Below, piece after piece: positions 41,680 to 50,969 of a stretch of 64,000 nucleotides of DNA. The stretch's first letter is position 1. Each line of letters starts with the position of its first letter. The position numbers were made by a program, and so were the translations under genes. This DNA is from an uncultured Clostridia bacterium (GTDB lineage Bacteria; Bacillota; Clostridia; Christensenellales; UBA1242). The stretch covers positions 229,280 to 293,279 of the forward strand of contig CAKNPS010000001.1 in the NCBI GenBank assembly GCA_930990515.1, given 5' to 3'. The notes under the pieces were generated by a model that searched no databases, was not told where the DNA came from, and saw only the letters and a list, made by a program, of their open reading frames with translations.

Positions 41680-42677
41680 AAATTTTTAATTAAACTATTA
41701 AGTAATTGTGGGTCAGAAAGTAGTTTCCCTGCACCTAAAATGGTTATATAGTCTGGGTCATCAGAAATCTGAACTGGATATTTCAAATTTTGCCTAAAAT
41801 ACTTATCAAGCCCTTGCATTTTTGCACAACCACCGCACACCAAAATTTTATTGTTGATAATGTCAGTCACAACTTCTGGTGCTAAAGTGTTTATCGTTGT
41901 GTCGATTGCTCTTAAAATTTCGTTATAGAAAGGTTCAATCGCATATCGAAGTTCATAGGAATGCATAATAACATTTTTTGGCGACTTTGTTTTTGCGTCA
42001 ACACCAGTGATTTCCATATTTAATGTGTCATTTTCAAACAAACTTCCCACATCGTTTTTGAGTGTTTCTGCCGTAGGAAGACCAATAACTAAATTTTCTT
42101 TGTAAGCAAGATAGTTTACAATTGAAGCATCAATTGATTTTCCGCCAATTGATAAAGTCGCACCTTTTAAAATGTTGGACATATTAATGACTGCAATATC
42201 GGTGTAAGTTCCACCAATATTTACCACCATATTTACCGTTGAGCCGTCAATTTTTCTACCTTCTCCCACGCAAGAACAAATAACAGCAGGAATAAGTTCC
42301 ACATACCCCATATTAACCGCTTCACAAACTCTCAAAATATTATCCTTTTCACGAGCAGTTATGCCACAAGGAGTTAAGAAAAGAACATTGTCTTCATAGT
42401 CTTTAAAATTAAGTTTAGAAAGCAAGTGTTTTAGAAGCACAACGCTATATTCATAGTTGGAATGTTCACCATAAACGCAAGGAGTGAAAATTTCAATATT
42501 GTCTTTGGTTTTTCCAACAAGTTTTTTGGCATCTTGTCCAAGAGCGATAACTCTATATCCGTCTTCAGTTGGTTCCGCCGCAACAAGAGTTGGCTCTTTC
42601 AAGGCAAGACCTTGTCCTTTTACATAAATGTTTGTAAATCCGCCACCCATTTCAATGGCATACTTAAAACTTTTCAT
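41676..42677 (-). CDS. divergent MreB-like actin-fold protein
   Basis: 333 residues with the actin/HSP70 ATPase fold of MreB/Mbl. Phosphate-1 region reads MGGGFTNIYVKGQG where MreB has DLGTANTLVYVKGKG, so the DLGT residues are lost though the strand pattern remains. Phosphate-2 region is VVNIGGTYTDIAVI in place of VVDIGGGTTDVAVI. The adenosine region GGCAKMQGLDKYF is close to the MreB GGGALLxGLD. A rod-shape or division role is likely; ATP hydrolysis is uncertain. AAAGGAGG precedes the ATG. Last gene of the ferredoxin operon, 11 nt after the HtrA-like gene. Confidence 0.8.
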   Translation of the reverse strand: MKSFKYAIEMGGGFTNIYVKGQGLALKEPTLVAAEPTEDGYRVIALGQDAKKLVGKTKDNIEIFTPCVYGEHSNYEYSVVLLKHLLSKLNFKDYEDNVLFLTPCGITAREKDNILRVCEAVNMGYVELIPAVICSCVGEGRKIDGSTVNMVVNIGGTYTDIAVINMSNILKGATLSIGGKSIDASIVNYLAYKENLVIGLPTAETLKNDVGSLFENDTLNMEITGVDAKTKSPKNVIMHSYELRYAIEPFYNEILRAIDTTINTLAPEVVTDIINNKILVCGGCAKMQGLDKYFRQNLKYPVQISDDPDYITILGAGKLLSDPQLLNSLIKNL

Positions 42678-42688
42678 TTTATCCTCCT

Positions 42689-43858
42689 TTATTCCACTGT
42701 TATACGCGTTCTTGTAATTTCTTGTGTATCTAAATTTTGCGATGTTATAGTTATCGTTTCGCCTGATTCTGCAAAGTAAAACAAATAAAACAAATCCATC
42801 TTTGTATAGATATTATAAGACATTAAATTATAGTTAACACTTGTAATAAAGTTACCCGAAGAAATTGTTGTGTTATTATAAACAAAATCTTCCATAAGAT
42901 AGATTCCATCAACCCCAGTTTGATATAAGTCGACAACGACTTCAGGCACTTCCACCCAACTGCCATTGTAATAAATACAATAAGGAGAATAATCGTCTAA
43001 AGCACAATTTAAATAGCAATTCAACTCATACATATCAAACCCATTAAAATTTTCTATCAACGCATTTGAGTAGTTGTCAGAATTTTTAATATCATCAATT
43101 ATATAGTCAATTATGCTCACATCTAAAACCATAACATTTGCATTATTAGTGTTTGATGACATAACATTATAGTTGTATATTAAACCTAAAAGTTCGCCTT
43201 TCCTATTAAAAATACCACCCTGAGAATAGTTAGAATAGTCTGCAACATTATAATAATAGGCTGAAGTGTTTACAAAATCTACAATAGTTTTACCATCAAC
43301 TTCTCTAGTTACATAATCTATATATGGATAAATTGAAATCTCATTAACAGTCAAAATATTGTTTTCTTCCAATGGGTCACCTGTCACAACAAAAGTTGAA
43401 TTAAAAGAAAGGGCAGATGAATATATGTCTCCAATTTGAACATAAGGCAAAGATAGTTCTTTAATTTCGTCTTTTAGGTCATACATTTTAATGACTGCAA
43501 GATTGAAATATGTGTCACAAAAAACGACCTTCCCACCATAAATCTTTCCACTATAACTATAGAGAATATAGTTATCTTCGACATCAATTTGACTTGCAAG
43601 TGTGACAACATAACCTTCTTCGTCAATATTTACACCATAAAGAGTGGTATCATCTCCTGCAATTCTATAAGAAGCATCAAGATAAATTTCTCCAAGGCTT
43701 TGGTCTGACATCAAATTCCAAACTTTAAGTTTTGAAGAAATGTCATTAGGTTTTCCAAAGTAGAAATATAAAGCAACTGAAAAATAACACAGCAAAACCG
43801 CTATTAATAAAATTCCTATTATTGAAAAAACTTTCCAAACGCCATTTCTCTTAGCCAT
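42689..43858 (-). CDS. membrane-anchored HtrA-like protein without the catalytic triad
   Basis: 389 residues: one N-terminal membrane helix (about 10-33), a trypsin-like domain outside the membrane and a PDZ-like C-terminus. The fold marks of HtrA/DegP are there: NIDEEGYVVTL for the GSGxIID-GYIlT strand, FNLAVIKM for DLAVLKI, VTGDPL for GNPLG and SQGGIFNRKGELLGLIYN for NSGGPLFN-GEVIGI. The catalytic His (NHVV) reads ASQID, the Asp of DLAVLK is Asn, and the Ser of GNSGG is Gln. It is thus probably a proteolytically dead, scaffold-type HtrA. AAAGGA precedes the ATG. Confidence 0.7.
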   Translation of the reverse strand: MAKRNGVWKVFSIIGILLIAVLLCYFSVALYFYFGKPNDISSKLKVWNLMSDQSLGEIYLDASYRIAGDDTTLYGVNIDEEGYVVTLASQIDVEDNYILYSYSGKIYGGKVVFCDTYFNLAVIKMYDLKDEIKELSLPYVQIGDIYSSALSFNSTFVVTGDPLEENNILTVNEISIYPYIDYVTREVDGKTIVDFVNTSAYYYNVADYSNYSQGGIFNRKGELLGLIYNYNVMSSNTNNANVMVLDVSIIDYIIDDIKNSDNYSNALIENFNGFDMYELNCYLNCALDDYSPYCIYYNGSWVEVPEVVVDLYQTGVDGIYLMEDFVYNNTTISSGNFITSVNYNLMSYNIYTKMDLFYLFYFAESGETITITSQNLDTQEITRTRITVE

Positions 43859-43898
43859 ATATTCCTTTTATGATTTTGAGATAAATTTTTTGCAAAAT

Positions 43899-45380
43899 TT
43901 AGATAATTTGTAAACTCTTTTTAAAGGTTTTCTTGAAATCATCAGCAAGTTTCATACTTTGCATAATTTCAAAAGAAGGGTCGCTTTTAACAACAGTTTT
44001 CATAATGATAGAATCTCCAAGAATATCGCAAATTATATCAGAAATAACATTCTTTCTTGAAGCATTTAAGTTTACTGCAAGTTTAACTAAAACTCCCAAT
44101 TTTCTTATTGCATCAACATCTTCATCATCAAGTAAATCTTTATATTTCATAATTTCTGGAAGGTTGAAGTTGTCAAGATTTTGACACATACAACTAAGAG
44201 CAGCAATAAGAATTTCTTTGTGAGTTGCACCAACAATATTGGCATTTAAAATAGTATAATAGCCATGTTTTTCATAGTTATTGAAATCAATAAACTTTCC
44301 GCAGTCAAACATATATGAAGCAATTTTAAGCGGTTTAACATACGCTCTTGAAAGTTTATGCACAACCTTTAATTGCTTAAAAAGAAGCACTGCCATATTA
44401 TAAACGCTAGGGTTAACTGAGAGCCCTTCTTTTCTAAATTCATAATAATTATCAAGACTGTTCAAGAGTAAATCAGTATATTTTTCAGTCGGAGTTCCTA
44501 CAAGATTTTCGAAAATTCTCCCTTCCATACAATTTGCATCGCTTACAGTAATTTCAGAAACTTCAAAAGCCTCATAAAGAGCCTTAATAATTGCAAGTCC
44601 ACCCTTCAAACTGTCAGCCCCTTCATTTGAAAGTCCCTTGATTTTCTTGATTTTGTCAATGTCTAAATCTTTAGTGAAATCAATAACCTTTTTCACTCCA
44701 TTTTCAGAAAGAATGTAATTATTTTCAATGTCAAGTGGATATCTTTGAAGTTTCTTTTCGACTTTCGCAATATCAAGGAAAGGCAAGCCAGTTCCAACCA
44801 AGATTTCTTCTTCAAAATTCTTAGAAACAGGACTATCTTTCAGTTCTTTCTTCATCATTTGAACAAGATCATTGAAACTTTCTGTCCTTTCTGATAGGTT
44901 AATGTAACCATAAGGCAAAATTGAATAATCAACAACGCTACGGCGATTATATTTAAAAATATGTGTATGGTAACCTGAAATATAAACGCCTGTCCCTTTT
45001 GAGCAATCAATTTTTGTGACAACTGATTGATAAATATCTTTCAAAATTTCTTCATCACTTGAAAGAGTAAAATTGATGCCAGTGTGTGTGTAGATTTCAT
45101 CTAAAAGTCCACGATAATTTCTTGCTTTAACAATGATGTTTGAAGCAAAAGCAATCATTTTTGTTGCACCAAAAGTTTCAATCGTGAAACGATAGATATT
45201 CATAATTTTGAGTATATCTGCCCTAGATTTTGGTGAAAAAAGACAATCTTTTGTGACATCTCCTGTCAAATCATAGTCATTTATGACATCTTCCAAAATT
45301 CTATATCTGCCTGCACGACTTTGAATGATTTTAAGTTCAAGTTTTCTTTCAGTTAATTGTATAAAAGCAATGTTTTCCAT
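43899..45380 (-). CDS. Ppx/GppA-like protein with degenerate active site plus HD-like domain
   Basis: 493 residues with the layout of exopolyphosphatase/pppGpp phosphatase: actin-fold domains (about 1-300) and a C-terminal HD-like helical domain (about 310-490). The SLKGGLAIIKALYEAF ... TVSDANCMEGRIFENL stretch is close to the family motif at the domain junction. The phosphate loops are not: the N-terminus lacks the DxGSNSxR motif, TSAxR reads ASNIIVKAR, and DIGGGSTE reads YISGYHTH. Hydrolysis of polyphosphate or pppGpp is therefore doubtful; a sensor role is possible. AAGGTGG precedes the ATG; 17 nt after the ferredoxin gene. Confidence 0.75.
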   Translation of the reverse strand: MENIAFIQLTERKLELKIIQSRAGRYRILEDVINDYDLTGDVTKDCLFSPKSRADILKIMNIYRFTIETFGATKMIAFASNIIVKARNYRGLLDEIYTHTGINFTLSSDEEILKDIYQSVVTKIDCSKGTGVYISGYHTHIFKYNRRSVVDYSILPYGYINLSERTESFNDLVQMMKKELKDSPVSKNFEEEILVGTGLPFLDIAKVEKKLQRYPLDIENNYILSENGVKKVIDFTKDLDIDKIKKIKGLSNEGADSLKGGLAIIKALYEAFEVSEITVSDANCMEGRIFENLVGTPTEKYTDLLLNSLDNYYEFRKEGLSVNPSVYNMAVLLFKQLKVVHKLSRAYVKPLKIASYMFDCGKFIDFNNYEKHGYYTILNANIVGATHKEILIAALSCMCQNLDNFNLPEIMKYKDLLDDEDVDAIRKLGVLVKLAVNLNASRKNVISDIICDILGDSIIMKTVVKSDPSFEIMQSMKLADDFKKTFKKSLQII

Positions 45381-45397
45381 AATATTCCACCTTAAAT

Positions 45398-45568
45398 TTA
45401 TTTGTCTAAATCAATTGCACTGACAGGGCAACTTGCTTGACAAGCCCCACAGTGAATACACTTTCCTTTATCAATTTGAGCCTTGCCGTCACTGTCAAAA
45501 GAAATTGCCCCAACAGGACAAATAGCAACGCAAGTTCCACAACCAATACATTTTTCTTTATCTACCAT
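45398..45568 (-). CDS. 2[4Fe-4S] ferredoxin
   Basis: 56-residue electron carrier with two complete clusters: CIGCGTCVAICP (Cys7, 10, 13, 17) and CIHCGACQASCP in the second half. The pattern and length are those of clostridial ferredoxins. ATG 45568 has the strong site AGGAGG 7-12 nt upstream. It opens the transcript that continues into the Ppx-like, HtrA-like and MreB-like genes, an unusual neighbourhood for a ferredoxin. Confidence 0.95.
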   Translation of the reverse strand: MVDKEKCIGCGTCVAICPVGAISFDSDGKAQIDKGKCIHCGACQASCPVSAIDLDK

Positions 45569-45715
45569 AATAAGCCTCCTAAAAGTTATGAATAATATAT
45601 CACAAAAAAGAAAATTTGTAAACCTTTTTACGCAAAATCACATAAACAAATTACATTAATTCATCAGATTATTAATCTAAATTAAAAAAGAAAAATTTGA
45701 TTACAATGAAATAAA

Positions 45716-45734
45716 AGTAGGCAATACACCTACT
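45716..45734 (-). terminator. probable terminator behind the repeat array
   Basis: AGTAGG (45716-45721) pairs with CCTACT (45729-45734); TTTTATTT follows on the minus strand. It would end the transcript of the large lipoprotein gene after the repeats. The remaining 45569-45715 is AT-rich without further features. Confidence 0.55.
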
Positions 45735-45914
45735 CTTACTATTACCAATCAATGATTGAGTTTTTTAATTTGTTTTATTTTTTACTTAAATGCTTATATC
45801 TAAAACTAACTATCGCTAAAATCTAGAAAGTACTACAAGCACCAATCAATGATTGGGTTTTTTGAAAATATTTTCTAAACAACTTAATTGCTAATATTTA
45901 AACATTACTCTGCC
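45722..45914. repeat. 97-bp tandem repeat array, locus A
   Basis: Two units behind the stop of the large lipoprotein gene: a degenerate one (about 45722-45817) and a good one (45818-45914). The good unit has AAAATCTAGAAAG, hairpin GTACTACAAGCAC, hairpin CCAATCAATGATTGG followed by T6, and CTAAACAACTTAATTGCTAA. The 3' end of the gene itself (from 45915) starts as a further unit, AGAATCTAGAGAG with hairpin GTGTCACAGACAC. Confidence 0.8.
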
Positions 45915-45929
45915 AGAATCTAGAGAGTG

Positions 45930-48900
45930 TCACAGACACCCAAAAGTTGAAACATTAGCAGTAAGTCTTACGCCTAATATTTTTTGCATAATTGTTTGAG
46001 TTGATGATCCTAAACTTGTGATGCATTCCGCAGTGTTTAAGTTAGAGCCTACATCTCTTGTCCAATACATTAAGTTATTGTCTAATATGTCAGATACTAA
46101 GTCGGAAAACTCAGCACTTAAATCTCCGAACACAGTTTCAACCTCACTTTCGTTTGATATAATCATATCAGCTGATAATGTTGTGTCTGTGCTTACTCCA
46201 TTTACATCTTTGAAGTTCTTTATTGTGTATGAGTTTGTATTTAAATAATCGGAATTAATTTGAGAATTACCCACAAAAGTGTTTAAATTTGTTCTTATTG
46301 TTGATGATGTATAGCCATCGCCTAAACTTAATTTTGTGCTACTCCATTCACTTACAAAAACAATTTGTTCGGTTACTGCTGTAACGTTCCCATTTTCTAT
46401 GCCATATCCTTCTTCGTAATCACCTGCAAGATAGTATTTTACAGGTTCAACAAGATAATATGCGTTTGACTCTTCGAAATAGGCATATTCATTTTCATTG
46501 TATATGTAAGAATTTAAAGTATAATTGCCAATAGTATAAGTAAATTCAGTGACCGCTCCACTTTCTCTTAAAATATCCAATTCAGAAATTACGCTCTCAT
46601 CTCCAAGCCTTGTCTGTGGATATTTACCCATTTCAATATACCAAAGCCCTTGTTCTTCATCATAATATGCAGGATTCTTTGCTTCCCATTTTGCATAAAA
46701 AATCATATCGTTGCTGGCAAAAGTATTTGAAACTACAATCATTCCACTATTATCAATGGTTTGAGTTCCATTGCCATTCTCATCAACATAAAATCCACCA
46801 AAATTATACCCTGCTCGAGTCGGAATAGTTATCACAGTTGTTTCTTGTGTGCAACTCGAATTTCTGAACCAACCAACACCATATTTTAAATATAAATTTG
46901 TGTCAGGTTCGCCATTTTGATATTTTAAAGTCGCAGTGTAGACATGTGAAACAAAATACACCCCAATTTCACAAGAATTTGCTGGCATATTGAAGGTAAT
47001 ATTTTGTTCCGTTGCTTGAAGCCTATTGTAAGTTATGTTCGTAAAATCATAACCTGCATGTCCTTGCACAATTTCAAATGTTATCTCAGTGTTATATGGC
47101 ACCGCTTCATTCATATAATCTTTAGTGTCATCAGCCACAAGTTCTCCATCAAAATATATATCAAATAAAAAGTCATAATTATATTCATTTGGATAAATGT
47201 TTAAAGAATTTACATATGTGTTTACATCAAGCCGATAAGTGTTTATTGTCCAAATCGGAAATAAATAATGCTTGCTTGCAGTATTAACTGTAGAAGAATT
47301 TGTTATAATTTCATCACTAATCTGAACAACAAAATAATTCACAGAAATGGTTGTTGGTGTGTCAAATTCAAAATCTATAAAACTATATGTATTAATAAAA
47401 TGGTCTGAGGTTATGGTATAAAAACCAAAACAACGGTTCCCAACAACAGTATATTCATTTGATTCTAAATAATGCTGATTGACATTCATTCTTGTTAAAT
47501 TTCCTGAGTCCCATGATATATCAAAATATACCTTTCTACCAATTTGGAAAGTTGTATTTGAAATGGTATTATTCATCATTATTCTTCTAGTGTTCACACT
47601 ATCATTAAATTTTTCAATTGTATAATCATTTATCCCATTTGGACCATAATCAACACCTAACTGCCAGCCATCAAATGTATAGCCTGTGCGATACGGAGTT
47701 GGAAGAGTAGAATATTGACCATTAAAAGGAACAGAAATTGAGCCTAAAGCATTCTCAGAAGTCATGTCAGAGACTTTCTGGACTGAACAATTGCGAATAT
47801 CTAAATAATCGCCAGTTTGCCATTCATTGGAATAAAAAACGAAACCATGCCCCATATGTGAAGCATAACTTGCCACAAATGTATACGTAAAAGTTTGCCA
47901 ACTTGTGTTAACTGTTGCCGCAATCAAACCATTCATTTCATGTCCCACTCCTCGAAGCAACACAGTTCTAGAAGCACGTAAATCAACCGTCCACTTATAT
48001 TCTTCCCCTTCAATAAGAGCCTCAGCATTAAAATACGGACCACCATCATTACTAACAGACGTCATTGTTGCTCTAATAACTTCGGTGTTATCTTGCACAG
48101 TAGTTAAATATGTAAAATCGCATTGAGTTGCCGCCCACCCTACTGAATATGGATAATACACATAATTTGGCGAACCTAGGGTGACATTATATTCTTCAAC
48201 TTCCCATTTCGCATATAATACGTGACTATTATTATTTGTAATAACTGTTTCAGCTGTAACTCTATTTTGAAAACTAGGTTCCATATACCATCCAGCAAAA
48301 GTGTAACCTGTCCTTGTTGGTGTTGGAAGCTCATTTGTTGAAGGTGTATTACCTACTGTTGCATATGTAAAATTATCATAATAGATATTCCCTGTAAAAA
48401 TAGAAATTCTAAAAGTGGCATTAATTGTTCCTCCACTGCCAAGAGCAATATATGATCTTAAATTATATGGTGGCGTTCCAATATCATCCAATGTTGTAAA
48501 TTGTGCTGTCGCAATTCCTACTCCGCCAATACCAATATTCGTCTGTCCTGTCGCAACGTCTTGATTTACACTACCTACATCAAAAGGTGAAGTAAAAGTT
48601 ATTATAAATCCGTCATTCGAAAATGATAAAACCTCAACAACAACTGTATATGTCGTGCCTGGTGAGTAGGTTCCATCAAAAGGTTGCATAAAATTAATCC
48701 AAGTTGTAGAAGAAGTATTGTTGTAATAACTAACTGAATAAATATTGTTAGACATACTAAAAGAATATCCACTTGGTCCACTAAAACCGCTATCCATAGG
48801 CTGATACAGATTAGTTTTTCCATAGGTATCACCATATCTCCCATAATCTGTTGGTATTTTGCTTCCGCCATTACTATTATAAGATATAACAAGAGAAGAA

Positions 48901-49987
48901 GTGTCCCAAACTGTTCGTATATAAATCGTCATACCCGCATCAACATAGATTGAATATGTCCCATTACTAGCCGTTAACAGTGTTCCATCTCGGTCTACTT
49001 GTGTTACACGAAAACCATCCCTTGCTGTAACATTATAAATTTCAACTGTTGTTCCAACTTGGACAGCTTGTTCTGGTTCGTTTCCAGTGTTTTCATATCT
49101 ATTTCCAGATTGAGTATAATAGACCGAGAATGACGCACTTCCACCAAAATCCTCGACTCCTTCTGGATTTAAAACATTGATATTAACTTGAACTGTGTTG
49201 CTTTCAAACTGAGCAGTAAGATTATAATTTTGTTGAATATTGGAAATTGTGCCAGTCATACCTGACCAACTCACAAATTTTTGTCCTGTTGGAGCCGATG
49301 GTGTTGGAAGTGTGAAACTCGTTCCTTTTGGAACATAATAATACGAAGTTGAACCTTGATTTGTCAGTGCAATTGTATAACAATACCTAAAAATTCCATA
49401 AATGTTAATATTAGTTGATGAAAAAGAAAATCCTCTTGTTGGTGGGGAAGAATAGTTTATTCCACCATTATAAATATATCTTGCTGTTCCAACCGTACTT
49501 GTCATATATGAGTTTAAACCATTCCATGATGTGCTACACCCCATAAAACGATAACCTTCTCCAGTGCCTGTTGTGTGACCGACAGGATTGACTTGCACAT
49601 ATCCACCACTTGAAAATGTAAATCTATTATATCCATAATAATCTTGTGCAGTTCCCTGTGCGGAATAAGTCCATGTTCCATAAGAAGGATTATAACTTCC
49701 ATTATATGGTTGATAAGTTATCGAACAGCCATGATATTGACCCGCGGTTGATGATCCATTAAAAACTGAATAGCGCCAATAATCCCCAACAGTTATTGCT
49801 TGCGCGACAACTTCATCTTCGTCTCCATCACTTAAATTATCATCGTTTTCATTTTCTGAGTCGTCAAACCCCCCCCCGTATTTTCGGAGTAGGAAGAATT
49901 ATCACAAGCAGACAATAATAAACCGCCACCAATTGATGTTAGACCAATTAACAAAATAGAAAAAAATGTGATAATAAATTTTTTCAT
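45930..49987 (-). CDS. phase-variable lipoprotein with InlB-type repeats (reading frame interrupted at a poly-G tract)
   Basis: The ATG at 49987 opens a lipoprotein signal peptide with lipobox LLSAC (Cys about residue 28). After about 12 residues the frame meets nine G (49869-49877, shown as C). With nine G it stops at 49832; with ten it would join a long open frame ending at 45930, giving 1352 residues. The body has at least three InlB/Flg_new repeats (for example GYTFAGWYMEPSF ... HVLYAKWE), Tyr/Thr/Ser-rich beta modules, and a C-terminal DUF6273-like domain (YIEMGKYPQTRLGDE ... LMYWTRDVGS). Body translation alone could begin only at a GTG at 49598, with no ribosome site. Surface adhesin or sugar-binding role is inferred. 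Confidence 0.75.
49832..49987 (-). CDS. lipoprotein signal-peptide fragment, OFF-state product
   Basis: The 51-residue peptide made in the present state of the G tract: MKKFIITFFSILLIGL start, hydrophobic core, lipobox LLSAC, then NTGGGL encoded across the G run and a premature stop. No Shine-Dalgarno; TATAAT is 6 nt before the ATG. Confidence 0.7.
   Translation of the reverse strand: MKKFIITFFSILLIGLTSIGGGLLLSACDNSSYSENTGGGLTTQKMKTMII
49869..49877. repeat. homopolymeric C9/G9 tract
   Basis: Nine C on the given strand in an AT-rich genome where no other run this long was noticed. It lies in the coding strand of the lipoprotein gene as G9 at the expected place for slipped-strand phase variation. 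Confidence 0.9.
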
Positions 49988-49993
49988 AATTTT

Positions 49994-50022
49994 ATTATAA
50001 TTAATTTTAATATAAATAGCAA
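49994..50022 (-). promoter_or_regulatory. promoter of the phase-variable lipoprotein
   Basis: Minus strand TTGCTA (50017-50022), 17-nt spacer, TATAAT (49994-49999), 6 nt before the ATG at 49987; consistent with a leaderless transcript. Confidence 0.65.
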
Positions 50023-50055
50023 ACAAATTTATAGAAATCAACAAAAATCGACAAT

Positions 50056-50451
50056 TTATCTTTTTTTAGCACCTTTTTCTTTCCGATTGTCTTTTTTGAA
50101 AACTTTGATAAATTCAACTATTGAAAGAATGATAAGAAAAACACCAAAAATGATTTTGAGAATTTTTGAAGATGTTAAACTCATTAAAAATGCTCCCAAA
50201 ACTGAAAAGAGCACGCCAGGAATAATGATATAAAAAATATGTTTTGTGGCTATGTATCCATTTTTATGATGTATATATAACGAAAAAAGAGCCATAACAA
50301 GAAAACTTATCAAATTTATTCCTTGAGCAAGTTTTTGGTCAAAATTGAGAAAAATTGTGAGAATTGGAATAAGCAAAGTTCCGCCTCCCATTCCAAGTCC
50401 CCCAAAAATTCCAGAAACAACTCCCGCTAAGACATAGAAAAAATAAATCAT
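50056..50451 (-). CDS. TauE/SafE (TSUP) family permease, half-size
   Basis: 131 residues with about four membrane helices and the family motif GVVSGIFGGLGMGGGTLLIPIL near the N-terminus (split here as GIFGGLGMGGG). Full-length TSUP transporters carry two such halves of about 130 residues; here they are separate adjacent genes, so the working unit is probably a heterodimer. TSUP proteins move sulfite, sulfonates or other organic anions; the substrate is unknown. AGGAG precedes the ATG. The C-terminus is a short basic tail. Confidence 0.85.
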   Translation of the reverse strand: MIYFFYVLAGVVSGIFGGLGMGGGTLLIPILTIFLNFDQKLAQGINLISFLVMALFSLYIHHKNGYIATKHIFYIIIPGVLFSVLGAFLMSLTSSKILKIIFGVFLIILSIVEFIKVFKKDNRKEKGAKKR

Positions 50452-50460
50452 ATTTCTCTC

Positions 50461-50877
50461 CTAAATGATAAGTCTAATACCGCCCGCAAGCATAATTAAG
50501 GCAAAAATTACACGAATTGCTTTTGTTGGCAAAACTTTAAGCAAAAACGAGCCTATAATTCCCCCAATAACAACCCCACTTCCCACAGTCACAAGCGGAA
50601 TGGTCTCCAAAGTGCTAGAAAGAAGATAAATAACTGCACTAATGAAAGAAATTGGGAAAATAATGGCGATTGCTGTCGCGTGAGAATATTTTTCTTCTAA
50701 TTGAAGCACATTTTGAAGTATAGGAACGCAAATCATTCCACCGCCTCCGCCAAAGAAACCATTAACAATTCCTATTAGGGCTCCGCAAACTAATAAAACC
50801 ATCTTTGCCTTGAAAGACAATTTATCGCTTTTAAGCCCCAAAAACTCTTCTCTTTTTTCCAAATTTTTCGACAACAT
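50461..50877 (-). CDS. TauE/SafE (TSUP) family permease, half-size
   Basis: 138 residues, partner of the next gene (9-nt gap). After about 25 charged residues come four membrane helices with the motif GIVNGFFGGGGGMICVPIL. No clear Shine-Dalgarno before the ATG at 50877. Divergent from the large surface protein gene, whose promoter lies 30 nt away. Confidence 0.85.
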   Translation of the reverse strand: MLSKNLEKREEFLGLKSDKLSFKAKMVLLVCGALIGIVNGFFGGGGGMICVPILQNVLQLEEKYSHATAIAIIFPISFISAVIYLLSSTLETIPLVTVGSGVVIGGIIGSFLLKVLPTKAIRVIFALIMLAGGIRLII

Positions 50878-50909
50878 AATAATATTATTGATAAATTTTC
50901 AGAAAATAT

Positions 50910-50938
50910 TTGATTTTATTAGATAAATGTATTATAAT
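50910..50938 (+). promoter_or_regulatory. promoter of the large surface protein gene
   Basis: TTGATT (50910-50915), 17-nt spacer, TATAAT (50933-50938); the ATG at 50970 follows AGGTGG at normal spacing. Confidence 0.75.
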
Positions 50939-50969
50939 GTTAAAGTTAAAATATTACAATAGGTGGTTT

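Noticed and set aside
45841..45865. CCAATCAATGATTGG followed by T6 as a terminator of the lipoprotein gene
   Set aside because: The T run is on the plus strand, while the gene is on the minus strand, so it cannot end that transcript; it is treated as part of the repeat unit.
49514..49702. 62-codon minus-strand frame upstream of the large lipoprotein body
   Set aside because: It is a different frame of the same region; the bridging frame that continues the lipoprotein body is the better explanation.
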